Shown: piece after piece, positions 36,546 to 45,223 of the stretch
How the letters are laid out: each line of letters starts with the position of its first letter
Position numbering within the stretch: the stretch's first letter is position 1
NCBI GenBank assembly: GCA_902779395.1
Contig: CACZBK010000016.1
Coordinates: 1-64,000, forward strand
Source of the DNA: an uncultured Lachnospiraceae bacterium
Lineage (GTDB): Bacteria > Bacillota > Clostridia > Lachnospirales > Lachnospiraceae
Reading direction: 5' to 3'
Length of the DNA stretch: 64,000 nt
Notes under the pieces: generated by a model
The model's input: the letters and a program-made list of their open reading frames with translations, nothing else
Databases searched by the model: none
Told to the model about the DNA's origin: nothing
Made by a program: the position numbers and the translations under genes

Positions 36546-38450
36546 TTAATCCTCTTTGATCCCCTGTATGCGTACCAGTTCTACTGCATCTTCGCGCATG
36601 TCATCGATACCCGGGATGTATCCGTCTATGTTGCCTGCAAGCCAGTCGATATTCACGACATTTTCGGGAGTGATGATATCACCGTCCGCACATCGTATGT
36701 TACCGTCCTGTGAATAGATGGGACCGGTAAAAGGGCTGACAGCCATACTCTGGATGCCGCTTCGCAGGCTGCGGAGGAGCCGTATCTGGCCCGCCTCCAG
36801 GTTCCTTGAGTATATCACATCTACTGCTCCCGAGGACATGCCCCAGAAGTAATTAAGAGCCTGGTCACCGAAGACGTTATCATCGTTTTTGTATCCGCCG
36901 CGCATGACGGAGCGGATTATCTCTTCATAGAGTTTACCCCAGTGACGCACCGGCATTGCCAGGTTTATGCGGTCTTCTTCGGTCTTTCCGATCTTGTATA
37001 AACCTAATTCTTTTCCGGCTATGAGCGTGGCGTTTAAGTCCCTGCCGGAGATGAGCGTGACATCTTTTTTCCTGAATTCTTCAAATGCATTGTGATCCCT
37101 GAGCATTGACCATTCAAGGTAAACCTTTGCATCGGGATTGGTCATCTGCACTCCAAGAGCAAATGCATTTATGTCGGCAGTGGTACCATGTATGGGATAA
37201 TCGGCCAGATAACCGATATTTCCGCTATCCTTCATCGCTCCGGCTATGGCGCCCAGAATGAATTTAGCTTCGTACATACGCACATAGTAAGAACGTATGG
37301 CTTTGTGGCTTAAGCTCATGGAGCAGTTTAAGATTATCGTCTCGGGATGGGCTGCGGCGGCACGCAGTGCTGCCGGAGTCAGCTTGGGGGAAGTCGCAAA
37401 GATCACTTTGTTGCCGGCCTCTATAGCGCTGTCAAAAGCCTCATCAGCCTTTTCCACATCAACCATTTCTGTAACGGATACGGCTATCTTATCGCCGAAG
37501 ACGCTTTCTACGTAATTACGTCCCAGTTCGTGGGAGTAGGTCCAGCCGGATATCTCTGCCTTACGGTCATGGATAAAAGCGATCTTAAGCGTATTGCCTC
37601 CCAGGATCTTAGAGAGTGAGAGGGCGCTCTTTTGCGACTCGGGTGTGGGATTAAGGACAAGAGCCATTGATGTGCCCTTGCTGTAGTTTACGAATTCATT
37701 CCACAGCCGTATTATATCTCTCCTTATCTCGGTCTGGGACTTTTCAACGGATTCTTTATATCCGAATATGGAAAGATAGAGGCATAAAGCGTCACCGCTT
37801 TTTATATCCCATTTGTCATTGGCTCTTGGCAGATATTCCTTTTCAAAGTTGATAAAGAGCAGACGGAATTCCTGTTCTGTTTCGCCGTCCCACTTTTCAT
37901 CCCAGTGATCTTCACCCTTTACCTGCTTTAAGAGCTTTTTATAATTTCCTTCCCGGTTGATATCCAGATAGTTTATGCCGGTGATATCATAGAATTCCAT
38001 GAATTCGTAGTATATCTTTACTTCGTGCTCATCGCTGCGTTTGGGCACGATACGGGTGACATAGCCTTCGATGCTGGCGGCATCCATATACTTGAATACG
38101 GATACTCTTTTGTTGCCTTCCATTACATAGAAGCGGTTATTGTATTCATACGCTTTGATCGGGTCGCGCAGGCCTTCTTCTTCAAGATCGTCATAAAGCT
38201 TGGCCCATTTGTTGGCAAACTCCGAGTCGGGCTCCAAAATGGGCATGAAATTGCTCGCAAAGGCGGTGGTGCGGCCCGCGCTGTAAGTTCCTTTGACGGA
38301 TTTAATGGGTATCTCAACAAGTCCCAGATTTACCTGGGAATCTATATCAACATGTTCAAGTATCTCATCCAGTACCGGCAGGTAGTTGCCGTTGGATCTG
38401 AAATCCTTTTCGCCCAGTTTGAGGGCCTTGTAATAATCCTGTATTGCCAT
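36546..38450 (-). CDS. ParB-like domain fused to BMP (PnrA-like) nucleoside-binding domain
   Basis: This 634-residue protein has no signal peptide or membrane helix. The N-terminal part (about 35-150) resembles a ParB/sulfiredoxin-type fold: GLVEIPIKSVKG, LRDPIKAYEYNNRFYVMEG, then NKRVSVFKYM, the position of the ParB G-x-x-R nucleotide loop. A helical middle follows. From about residue 290 it is a BMP/PnrA substrate-binding domain (KIAFIHDRKAEISGWTYSHELGR, VIFATSPKLTP, LGAIAGAMKDSGNIGYLADYPIHG). PnrA proteins are normally lipoproteins binding purine nucleosides outside the cell, but this one stays inside. The ATG at 38450 is ten bases from GGAGG; the one at 38459 overlaps it. A cytosolic nucleoside sensor is an inference. 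Confidence 0.7.
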   Translation of the reverse strand: MAIQDYYKALKLGEKDFRSNGNYLPVLDEILEHVDIDSQVNLGLVEIPIKSVKGTYSAGRTTAFASNFMPILEPDSEFANKWAKLYDDLEEEGLRDPIKAYEYNNRFYVMEGNKRVSVFKYMDAASIEGYVTRIVPKRSDEHEVKIYYEFMEFYDITGINYLDINREGNYKKLLKQVKGEDHWDEKWDGETEQEFRLLFINFEKEYLPRANDKWDIKSGDALCLYLSIFGYKESVEKSQTEIRRDIIRLWNEFVNYSKGTSMALVLNPTPESQKSALSLSKILGGNTLKIAFIHDRKAEISGWTYSHELGRNYVESVFGDKIAVSVTEMVDVEKADEAFDSAIEAGNKVIFATSPKLTPAALRAAAAHPETIILNCSMSLSHKAIRSYYVRMYEAKFILGAIAGAMKDSGNIGYLADYPIHGTTADINAFALGVQMTNPDAKVYLEWSMLRDHNAFEEFRKKDVTLISGRDLNATLIAGKELGLYKIGKTEEDRINLAMPVRHWGKLYEEIIRSVMRGGYKNDDNVFGDQALNYFWGMSSGAVDVIYSRNLEAGQIRLLRSLRSGIQSMAVSPFTGPIYSQDGNIRCADGDIITPENVVNIDWLAGNIDGYIPGIDDMREDAVELVRIQGIKED

Positions 38451-38622
38451 GGTGATCATTCCTCCGGTTGGCAGCTTACTTCTTTACTGCTTTTTTACTA
38501 AAAAGGCACAGCTTTTTTTGTTATATTACACAAGAAGAATGTGTTTTTCAAGCGTAATAATGCTTTATTTATTTTTGAAAATCGTGTAAAATAATGGCAA
38601 ATTGACGGGACAAGGTATCAAA

Positions 38623-39390
38623 ATGGACAGTTATGACGAATTTGCCGGGGTATATGATCTTTTGATGGATAATGTGCCTTATACGGAATGGACGCAGCGT
38701 ATCATTACCGAGCTGAAAAATGCGGGTATAGATGACGGGCTGGTCCTTGAGCTGGGCTGCGGCACCGGTACCGTATGCGAGCTTCTGGCGGAAGCCGGTT
38801 ATGATATGACCGGAGTGGATAATTCGCCACGTATGCTGGATGCGGCGAATGAAAAGAAGCGCATGAGCGGTCACGATATACTTTATCTTCTGCAGGATAT
38901 GCGTGAATTTGAGCTGTACGGAACAATGCGCGCGATCATCTGCATCTGCGACAGCATCAATTATCTTACTGATAAATCGGATCTGCTTAAGTGTTTTAAA
39001 CTGGTGAATAATTATCTGGATCCAGGCGGTCTTTTTATCTTTGATTTTAACACAGTACATAAATACCGTGATATCATAGGGGATGCCGTGATCGCTGAAA
39101 ACCGCGATAACTGCAGCTTTATCTGGGAAAATGAATATGATGGAGAAGCGCAGATGAACGATTGTCTGCTTACCATTTATTCACAGCGTGAAGACGGAGC
39201 TTATATGCGCAGCGAAGAAGAGCATGTACAGCGCGGATATGAACTTTCTGAGATAAAAGAACTGTTAAAGGAAGCCGGGCTTGAATTTATAAAAGCATGG
39301 GACGGAGAAGGCGATGGGGATACCGGTGAAGCCGGCTTGCTGTCAAGGATATTTGTTATGGCGGCAGAGTGTACAAAAAAAGCCGTATGA
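38623..39390 (+). CDS. SAM-dependent methyltransferase
   Basis: A class I methyltransferase of 255 residues: YDEFAGVYDLLMDNVPYTEW at the start, motif I LVLELGCGTGTVCELLA, then GVDNSPRMLDAA and FIFDFNTVHKY. This matches the soluble family of small-molecule methyltransferases often annotated as type 11/25. The substrate is unknown. The ATG at 38623 has AAGG eight bases upstream; the frame extends to a TTG at 38602 without a site. It is divergent from the ParB-like/BMP gene. Confidence 0.85.
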   Translation: MDSYDEFAGVYDLLMDNVPYTEWTQRIITELKNAGIDDGLVLELGCGTGTVCELLAEAGYDMTGVDNSPRMLDAANEKKRMSGHDILYLLQDMREFELYGTMRAIICICDSINYLTDKSDLLKCFKLVNNYLDPGGLFIFDFNTVHKYRDIIGDAVIAENRDNCSFIWENEYDGEAQMNDCLLTIYSQREDGAYMRSEEEHVQRGYELSEIKELLKEAGLEFIKAWDGEGDGDTGEAGLLSRIFVMAAECTKKAV

Positions 39391-39462
39391 CGCTTTGCCC
39401 GGCTCTTATTATAGTAAGCTTAAAATATTGTAAGTACAGATAAAATACCGGAGGGATCTGCA

Positions 39463-40233
39463 ATGATCGAAAAAGGGACCATATATGCCATCATCCCGGC
39501 ACGTGCGGGAAGTAAGGGTGTAAAGAACAAGAACATACGCTGCGTTAAGGGGTATCCGCTTCTGGCATATGCCATCGCAGCGGCAAAGAACTGTGAATAT
39601 GTATCACGTATAATAGTTTCCACAGATTCGGAGGAATATGCGAAGATAGCCCGTTATTACGGTGCGGAAACACCTTTTATACGTCCTGCGGAATTCGCAA
39701 CGGATACTTCACCCGATATCGAGTTTATGGAGCATGCGATAGGATGGCTTGAGGAAAATGAGGCTAAGCTTCCGGAATTCTTCATGCATCTGCGCCCCAC
39801 TTCTCCTTTAAGGGAAAAATCCATAGTGGATGAGGCAGCGCGCAGGATGCTAGCGGATCCTGAAGCAACGAGCCTGCGCAGCGCACATAAACAGGTATTC
39901 CCGCCTTATAAGATGTTCTGTTTGCGCCCGGACGGATATTACCGCAGTTTTATCGAGGGCATGACCATTGATGAGGCAAACAGTCCCCGTCAGGATTTCG
40001 ACCAGGTATATACGCCGGACGGTTATGTGGATCTTTTAAGGACATCTTTCATAAAAGAGAATCATCTGATGCACGGAAACAAAGTTATTTCATATATCAT
40101 TCCCAAAGCGGTGGATGTGGATGCAAAGGAAGATCTGGATTACGTGGAATATACCCTGGAGCGCAGGGAAGAAAGCCTGCTTAAATATCTGAGGGAAAAT
40201 TATAGGACACTTGAAGAAAGCGGTGTGGTCTGA
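39463..40233 (+). CDS. CMP-sugar cytidylyltransferase (NeuA/PtmB-like)
   Basis: The 256-residue protein opens with YAIIPARAGSKGVKNKNIR, the nucleotide-binding signature of acylneuraminate cytidylyltransferases, and has IVSTDSEEYAKIA and HLRPTSPLRE. These enzymes make CMP-activated nonulosonic acids such as CMP-sialic, legionaminic or Kdo-type sugars. A CGGAGGG site precedes the ATG. An oxidoreductase and an SDR follow in the same direction, an arrangement like ptm genes of flagellin glycosylation in Campylobacter, but no NeuB-type synthase is present. Confidence 0.88.
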   Translation: MIEKGTIYAIIPARAGSKGVKNKNIRCVKGYPLLAYAIAAAKNCEYVSRIIVSTDSEEYAKIARYYGAETPFIRPAEFATDTSPDIEFMEHAIGWLEENEAKLPEFFMHLRPTSPLREKSIVDEAARRMLADPEATSLRSAHKQVFPPYKMFCLRPDGYYRSFIEGMTIDEANSPRQDFDQVYTPDGYVDLLRTSFIKENHLMHGNKVISYIIPKAVDVDAKEDLDYVEYTLERREESLLKYLRENYRTLEESGVV

Positions 40234-40283
40234 ACCCTACGGTCACCCTGTGCGAAACGATATTTTTTTCAAGGAGTATATCT

Positions 40284-41309
40284 ATGAAAATACTGATAAC
40301 AGGTCTTGGCAGCATAGGCCAGAGGCATGTAAGAAACTTACGAAGGCTCTACGGCAATGAAGTGGAGCTTATCGCATACAGAAGCCGCGGACTTAAGACA
40401 ACATTCAGTGATGATCTTAAGATACGTGAGGGTGTGGACCTTGAAGCCGAGTATGGCATCACAGCATATTACAGACTGGAAGAGGCACTGGCACAGAAGC
40501 CTGAGGCGGCGTTTATCACGAATATAACGTCAAGACATATGGAAACGGCTCTTGCCTGCGCAAGGGCAGGCTGTCATATGCTGATAGAAAAGCCGCTCTC
40601 ACATGATATGGAGGGTGTGGAAGAACTTGAGCGTATAGCGGAAGAAAAGGGGCTTAAGATATTCATGGGCTTCCAGAACCGCTATCATCCTTCGGTACAG
40701 CGCATGAAGGAAAGCATAGAGAGCGGTGAGCTGGGAAATCTTGTATACGGCAGCTGTGAATTCTCGGAGCGTGTCATTACCATGCACCGTTATGAGGACT
40801 ACCGTGATACCTATATGGCGCAGAAGAAGATGGGTGGCGGTCCGGTACTTAATCTGCAGATGCATGATCTGGATATACTTCAGTGGATACTGGGGAAGCC
40901 CGCAGAAGTGAGCTCACAGATAAAATATGCATCAGGCCTTGAGATCGATGTGGAAGAGAGTGCGCAGGCAGTGTTTACGTACAGAGGCGGGATACCCGTA
41001 TATGCTCATACGGATTTTATCCAGTATCCGCCGGTACACCGCTTTAAAATGGTGGGTGATCACGGCCGTATAGAAGCCGATCTTATTGCGGCGGAGACCG
41101 TTAAATATATCGGTGATGAGCCTGCCATGATATGGAAAGAAGAAGATTTTATACGTAACGATATGTTCATCGAAGAGCTGAAGGACTTTTTTGACTGTAT
41201 CAAACATGACAGGGAGAGCGTGATACCTCTTAAAGCAGGTATCATCTCTCTTCAGATGGCTGTTGCTGTGAAGAAAGCTGCAGAAAGCAAAATGACTGTA
41301 AAGATCTGA
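40284..41309 (+). CDS. Gfo/Idh/MocA-family sugar oxidoreductase
   Basis: The 341-residue protein has an N-terminal Rossmann fold (ILITGLGSIGQRHVRNLRRL), the EKPLSHDMEG motif whose Lys takes part in catalysis, and the C-terminal substrate domain with GGGPVLNLQMHDLDILQW. These enzymes oxidise or reduce sugar hydroxyl groups with NAD(P). It follows the cytidylyltransferase by 50 bases with an AAGGAG site and is probably the second step of a sugar cassette. Confidence 0.88.
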   Translation: MKILITGLGSIGQRHVRNLRRLYGNEVELIAYRSRGLKTTFSDDLKIREGVDLEAEYGITAYYRLEEALAQKPEAAFITNITSRHMETALACARAGCHMLIEKPLSHDMEGVEELERIAEEKGLKIFMGFQNRYHPSVQRMKESIESGELGNLVYGSCEFSERVITMHRYEDYRDTYMAQKKMGGGPVLNLQMHDLDILQWILGKPAEVSSQIKYASGLEIDVEESAQAVFTYRGGIPVYAHTDFIQYPPVHRFKMVGDHGRIEADLIAAETVKYIGDEPAMIWKEEDFIRNDMFIEELKDFFDCIKHDRESVIPLKAGIISLQMAVAVKKAAESKMTVKI

Positions 41310-41374
41310 GACCGCAGATCGGGCTCATTGATAATGAAGCCTCAGATGATCATTAAAACCGGAGGTATGAATAA

Positions 41375-42217
41375 ATGAAAAAGATCTACACAAACCGTTT
41401 TGAGATACCCGGAAAGGTATGCATAGTAACAGGCGGAGGCGGACTGATAGGAATGAAACATACCGAAGCTATCGTTGAAGGCGGCGGAGTGGCAGTTCTG
41501 CTGGATATAGTTCCCCAGGGGATGGAGCGTGTAAAGAAGAGTGTTACAGAAGAATACGGTGAAGATACGAAGATCGAATGCTTCGTTACCGATATCACCA
41601 GCAGGGAGGCTCTGGAAAAAGTACGTGATGTGCTGCTTGAAAAATACGGGCATATCGATGTGCTTATCAATAATGCCGCAAATAATCCCAAAGTGGAAGG
41701 CGGTTCAAAAAATCTGGGAGCAATGCGTTTTCATGAGTTCCCTGTTAACATATGGGACCAGGATATAGCAGTGGGGCTTACGGGCGCCATGCTCTGCGCA
41801 CAGGTATTCGGAGAGGTCATGGAAAAACAGGGAAGCGGTGTTATCCTGAATATCTCATCCGATTACGGTCTTATAGCTCCCGACCAGCGTATCTACCGAA
41901 AGGAAGGGGTACCGGAGGATCAGCAGACGATAAAGCCTGTATCCTATTCCGTAGTCAAGCACGGCCTTATAGGCCTTACCAAATATCTGGCGGTGTACTG
42001 GGCTGATAAGGGTATCCGCGTAAATACACTGTGCCCGGCCAGTCTTGAAAACGGTCAGGACCCGGAGTTTCAGTCAAAGATATCGAAGCTCATCCCGCTG
42101 GGACGCATGAGCCGTCCGGATGAATATGTATGTACCATACTGTATATGATAAGCGATGCAGCTACTTATATGACCGGCTCGACTGTTGTATTGGATGGAG
42201 GAAGGACCATCTGGTAG
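41375..42217 (+). CDS. SDR oxidoreductase (PtmA-like)
   Basis: A classical short-chain dehydrogenase of 280 residues: TGGGGLIGMKHTEA at the cofactor site, NNAANNPK, catalytic Ser in ISSDYG and the YSVVKHGL Tyr-Lys pair, followed by GSTVVLDGG. A 25-residue insertion between Ser and Tyr (PDQRIYRKEGVPEDQQTI) is seen in PtmA-type enzymes of nonulosonate or flagellin-sugar loci. A GGAGG site lies nine bases before the ATG. It completes the three-gene cassette. Confidence 0.85.
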   Translation: MKKIYTNRFEIPGKVCIVTGGGGLIGMKHTEAIVEGGGVAVLLDIVPQGMERVKKSVTEEYGEDTKIECFVTDITSREALEKVRDVLLEKYGHIDVLINNAANNPKVEGGSKNLGAMRFHEFPVNIWDQDIAVGLTGAMLCAQVFGEVMEKQGSGVILNISSDYGLIAPDQRIYRKEGVPEDQQTIKPVSYSVVKHGLIGLTKYLAVYWADKGIRVNTLCPASLENGQDPEFQSKISKLIPLGRMSRPDEYVCTILYMISDAATYMTGSTVVLDGGRTIW

Positions 42218-42247
42218 GATAAATCTATTATCAAAGGAGGAGCTCTT

Positions 42248-42793
42248 ATGTCAAAAACAAATCCCTATGCGGGAACACAGACCGAAAAGAACCTGGAGGC
42301 AGCTTTTGCAGGTGAATCACAGGCCAGAAACAAGTATACGTATTTTGCTTCGGTCGCCAAGAAAGAAGGGTATGAACAGATATCCGCGCTCTTTTTAAAA
42401 ACTGCCGAAAATGAGAAAGAGCACGCAAAACTCTGGCTTAAAGAACTTAAGGGTATAGGAAATACCGCAGAGAACCTCGCAGCGGCAGCAGACGGTGAAA
42501 ACTACGAATGGACCGATATGTATGAGGAGTTTGCAAAGACGGCCGAGGCTGAAGGGTTCAGTGAGCTGGCAGAGAAATTCCGCGGTGTGGCTGCAATAGA
42601 AAAAGCACATGAAGAACGTTACCGTGCACTGCTTAAAAATATCGAAATGCAGGAAGTATTTAAAAAGAGCGAAGTAAAAGTATGGGAATGCCGTAACTGC
42701 GGTCATATCGTAGTGGGGACCGAGGCTCCCGAGGTATGCCCTGTATGTAATCATCCCCGGAGTTACTTTGAGGTGCGTGAAGAGAATTATTGA
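42248..42793 (+). CDS. rbr: Rubrerythrin
   Basis: The 181-residue peroxide reductase has an N-terminal four-helix di-iron domain with ExxH pairs ([34 protein letters not shown]) and a C-terminal rubredoxin-like iron site made by CRNCG and CPVCNHP. It removes hydrogen peroxide in anaerobes using NADH through rubredoxin. AAAGGAGGAG precedes the ATG. It lies 30 bases after the SDR gene, possibly co-transcribed. Confidence 0.96.
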   Translation: MSKTNPYAGTQTEKNLEAAFAGESQARNKYTYFASVAKKEGYEQISALFLKTAENEKEHAKLWLKELKGIGNTAENLAAAADGENYEWTDMYEEFAKTAEAEGFSELAEKFRGVAAIEKAHEERYRALLKNIEMQEVFKKSEVKVWECRNCGHIVVGTEAPEVCPVCNHPRSYFEVREENY

Positions 42794-42842
42794 TATTTCA
42801 GGTAAAGAAAGATCCATGAACAGTCAGTGAAAGGAAGTATTA

Positions 42843-44639
42843 ATGAAAGAATATGTGATGGGAAACGGGGCGATAGCGCTTGGCGCTCTGAAAGCCGGTG
42901 TCAATGTGGTGTGCGGCTATCCCGGTACCCCTTCTTCCGAGATAATAGAGACTATAGCAAAATACCCGCATGACGGGCTTCATCTGGAATGGTCGGTAAA
43001 TGAAAAGGCTGCGCTTGAGGTGGCAGCGGCAGCAGCATATTCGGGTGCCAGGGCGCTGGTCACTATGAAACAGGTGGGTTTAAATGTAGCTTCAGATCCT
43101 TTGATGTCTCTGGCATATGTAGGTGTGGAAGGCGGTATGGTAGTGGTCTCCGCAGATGATCCGGGCCCTATTTCTTCACAGACCGAGCAGGACAGCAGGA
43201 GATTTTCCGAATTTGCAAGGATACCTGTTTTTGATCCCGTATCGCCTGAGGAAGCCTACGAGATGATACAGGATGCCTTTGAATATTCGGAAAAATACAA
43301 AACGCCTGTTATTTTCAGACCGACAACCCGTGTCGATCACGGCTATGCCGCAATAGAAGCTGCGGATGCGTATATGCCAAAGAGTTTTGAAGGTTTCAAA
43401 AAGGATCCGGGGCGCTTTGTTATCTTCCCCCGTCTTTCGTATAAGAACCATGGTATGATAGAAGAAAGAAATGTACGTATCGGAGAGGATCTCTCATCAT
43501 ACAGATTCAATACTTCTGAGGGAGGGCCTTCGGAAAAAGCCGTGCTTGCAGGCGGTATCAGCTACATGTACGCAAAGGAATTTTTACCGGATCATACGGA
43601 TGTGCAGCTGATCCGCATTTCTACGGCGTATCCGTTTCCTGAAAGTTTTATGCTGGATAAGCTCAAAGGCGTAAAAGAGCTCCTTTGTCTGGAGGAACTG
43701 AGCCCGTATCTTGAGGAGCAGGTATTAAAGCTTGCCGGACGCTGCGGACTTTCTGTCAAAGTATACGGGAAGCTTACGGGGCATGTTCCAGCCATGGGAG
43801 AAAACAGTGCCGACAGCATAAAAGGCATACTTGAAAAGTATCTTGGCATAAAAGAAGAGGATGTGCCGTCTGCTGTGCCCGAAGATATCCCGCCCCTCCC
43901 GGCCAGACCTCCGGTGCTATGTGCGGGCTGTCCTCACAGGGCGTCCTTCTACGCCGTTAAAAAGGCAATGGAAGGAAAGAAGACATATTACTGCGGGGAT
44001 ATAGGATGTTATACTCTTGGGAATGCCATGCCTCTTGATATGGTGGATACCTGTCTTTGTATGGGAGCAGGCGTTACCATGGCACAGGGTTTTTCGCATA
44101 TCGATAAGGAAGGAAAGGCTTTTGCCTTTATAGGAGATTCCACATTCTTTGCATCCGGCATGACAGGTGTGGTAAATGCGGTATACAACGAAGCCGATAT
44201 CACGGTCTGTATACTTGATAATTCAACTACGGCTATGACGGGACACCAGCCTCATCCGGGTACCGGAAGGAACATGATGGGGCATGTTACGCAGAAAGTA
44301 AGCATTCCGAAGATACTTGAAGGTATAGGGCTTACCAAAGTGATCACTGTCGATCCTCTTGATCTGAAAGCATCGGTTGCCGCAGTGAAGGAATGCGCCG
44401 CTTCGGAAGGTGTAAAGGCTATCATATTTAAGTCTCCCTGTATAGCTATAGAAAGATCCGCAAAGAAATGCAGTGTCAGTGATGCCTGTATCAACTGCAA
44501 AAAGTGCATACGTGAAACGGGCTGTCCCGCACTGTCATTATCGGACGGCAGAGTGGTCATAGATACATCGCTTTGTACCGGATGCGGTCTGTGTGCACAG
44601 GTATGTCCTGTGTCAGCGATAAAGGGAGGTACTGTGTGA
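42843..44639 (+). CDS. iorA: Indolepyruvate:ferredoxin oxidoreductase, alpha subunit
   Basis: The 598-residue subunit carries the pyruvate-ferredoxin-oxidoreductase-like domain (GNGAIALGALKAGVNVVCGYPGTPSSE), a thiamine pyrophosphate-binding domain (CAGCPHRASF, GDIGCYTLG, GDSTFFASG) and two C-terminal [4Fe-4S] motifs (CINCKKCIRETGCP and CTGCGLCAQVCP). With IorB it interconverts aryl pyruvates and arylacetyl-CoA with ferredoxin. Its stop overlaps the iorB ATG by one base. Confidence 0.95.
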   Translation: MKEYVMGNGAIALGALKAGVNVVCGYPGTPSSEIIETIAKYPHDGLHLEWSVNEKAALEVAAAAAYSGARALVTMKQVGLNVASDPLMSLAYVGVEGGMVVVSADDPGPISSQTEQDSRRFSEFARIPVFDPVSPEEAYEMIQDAFEYSEKYKTPVIFRPTTRVDHGYAAIEAADAYMPKSFEGFKKDPGRFVIFPRLSYKNHGMIEERNVRIGEDLSSYRFNTSEGGPSEKAVLAGGISYMYAKEFLPDHTDVQLIRISTAYPFPESFMLDKLKGVKELLCLEELSPYLEEQVLKLAGRCGLSVKVYGKLTGHVPAMGENSADSIKGILEKYLGIKEEDVPSAVPEDIPPLPARPPVLCAGCPHRASFYAVKKAMEGKKTYYCGDIGCYTLGNAMPLDMVDTCLCMGAGVTMAQGFSHIDKEGKAFAFIGDSTFFASGMTGVVNAVYNEADITVCILDNSTTAMTGHQPHPGTGRNMMGHVTQKVSIPKILEGIGLTKVITVDPLDLKASVAAVKECAASEGVKAIIFKSPCIAIERSAKKCSVSDACINCKKCIRETGCPALSLSDGRVVIDTSLCTGCGLCAQVCPVSAIKGGTV

Positions 44640-45223
44640 TGGATAAGGATATACTCATATGCGGAGTGGGCGGTCAGGGGACTGTCCTGGCATCCGGGAT
44701 CATAGCGGCAGCGGCAATGGTGGAAGGTAATACAGTTCATTCGGCCGAGACCATAGGTATGGCTCAGAGAGGCGGCCCGGTGACCAGTCATGTCAGGATA
44801 GGAGCTAAGGCATTTTCTCCGCTGATCCCGTTTAACAAGGCTGATCTCATCATAGGTTTTGAGCCTTCCGAGGTGGTCAGGAATATAGGATATCTTTCTC
44901 CGGACGGTATCGCAGTGGTCAATACCGCTGCCGTAAAACCTGTTACGGCATCTTTATCGGATTCGGGATATGACGGAAGAGAGATGACAGAGTATCTCCG
45001 AAAACGCGGCGGCTGCATCTTTGCAGACGGAGTGAGGGAGTGCGAGAATCTGGGATCCGTTAAATTCCTGAATATCTTACTGCTGGGCATAGCGGCAGGA
45101 AGCGGTCGTCTGGGGATACAGAAAGAGACTATGATGTCGGTGATAGAAAAAAGGGTTCCGGAGAAGTTTAAGGAAGCGAATATCAAGGCCTTTATCAAGG
45201 GCTGTGAAATAGGAGGTAAGTAG
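44639..45223 (+). CDS. iorB: Indolepyruvate:ferredoxin oxidoreductase, beta subunit
   Basis: The 194-residue gamma/beta-type subunit has DILICGVGGQGTVLASGI, AETIGMAQRGGPVTSHVR and GFEPSEVVRN. The ATG at 44639 is used because the iorA stop overlaps it (TGATG) and AAAGGGAGG lies 8-12 bases before. An upstream frame within iorA is not meaningful. paaK follows directly, with the TAG stop touching its ATG. Confidence 0.95.
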   Translation: MDKDILICGVGGQGTVLASGIIAAAAMVEGNTVHSAETIGMAQRGGPVTSHVRIGAKAFSPLIPFNKADLIIGFEPSEVVRNIGYLSPDGIAVVNTAAVKPVTASLSDSGYDGREMTEYLRKRGGCIFADGVRECENLGSVKFLNILLLGIAAGSGRLGIQKETMMSVIEKRVPEKFKEANIKAFIKGCEIGGK

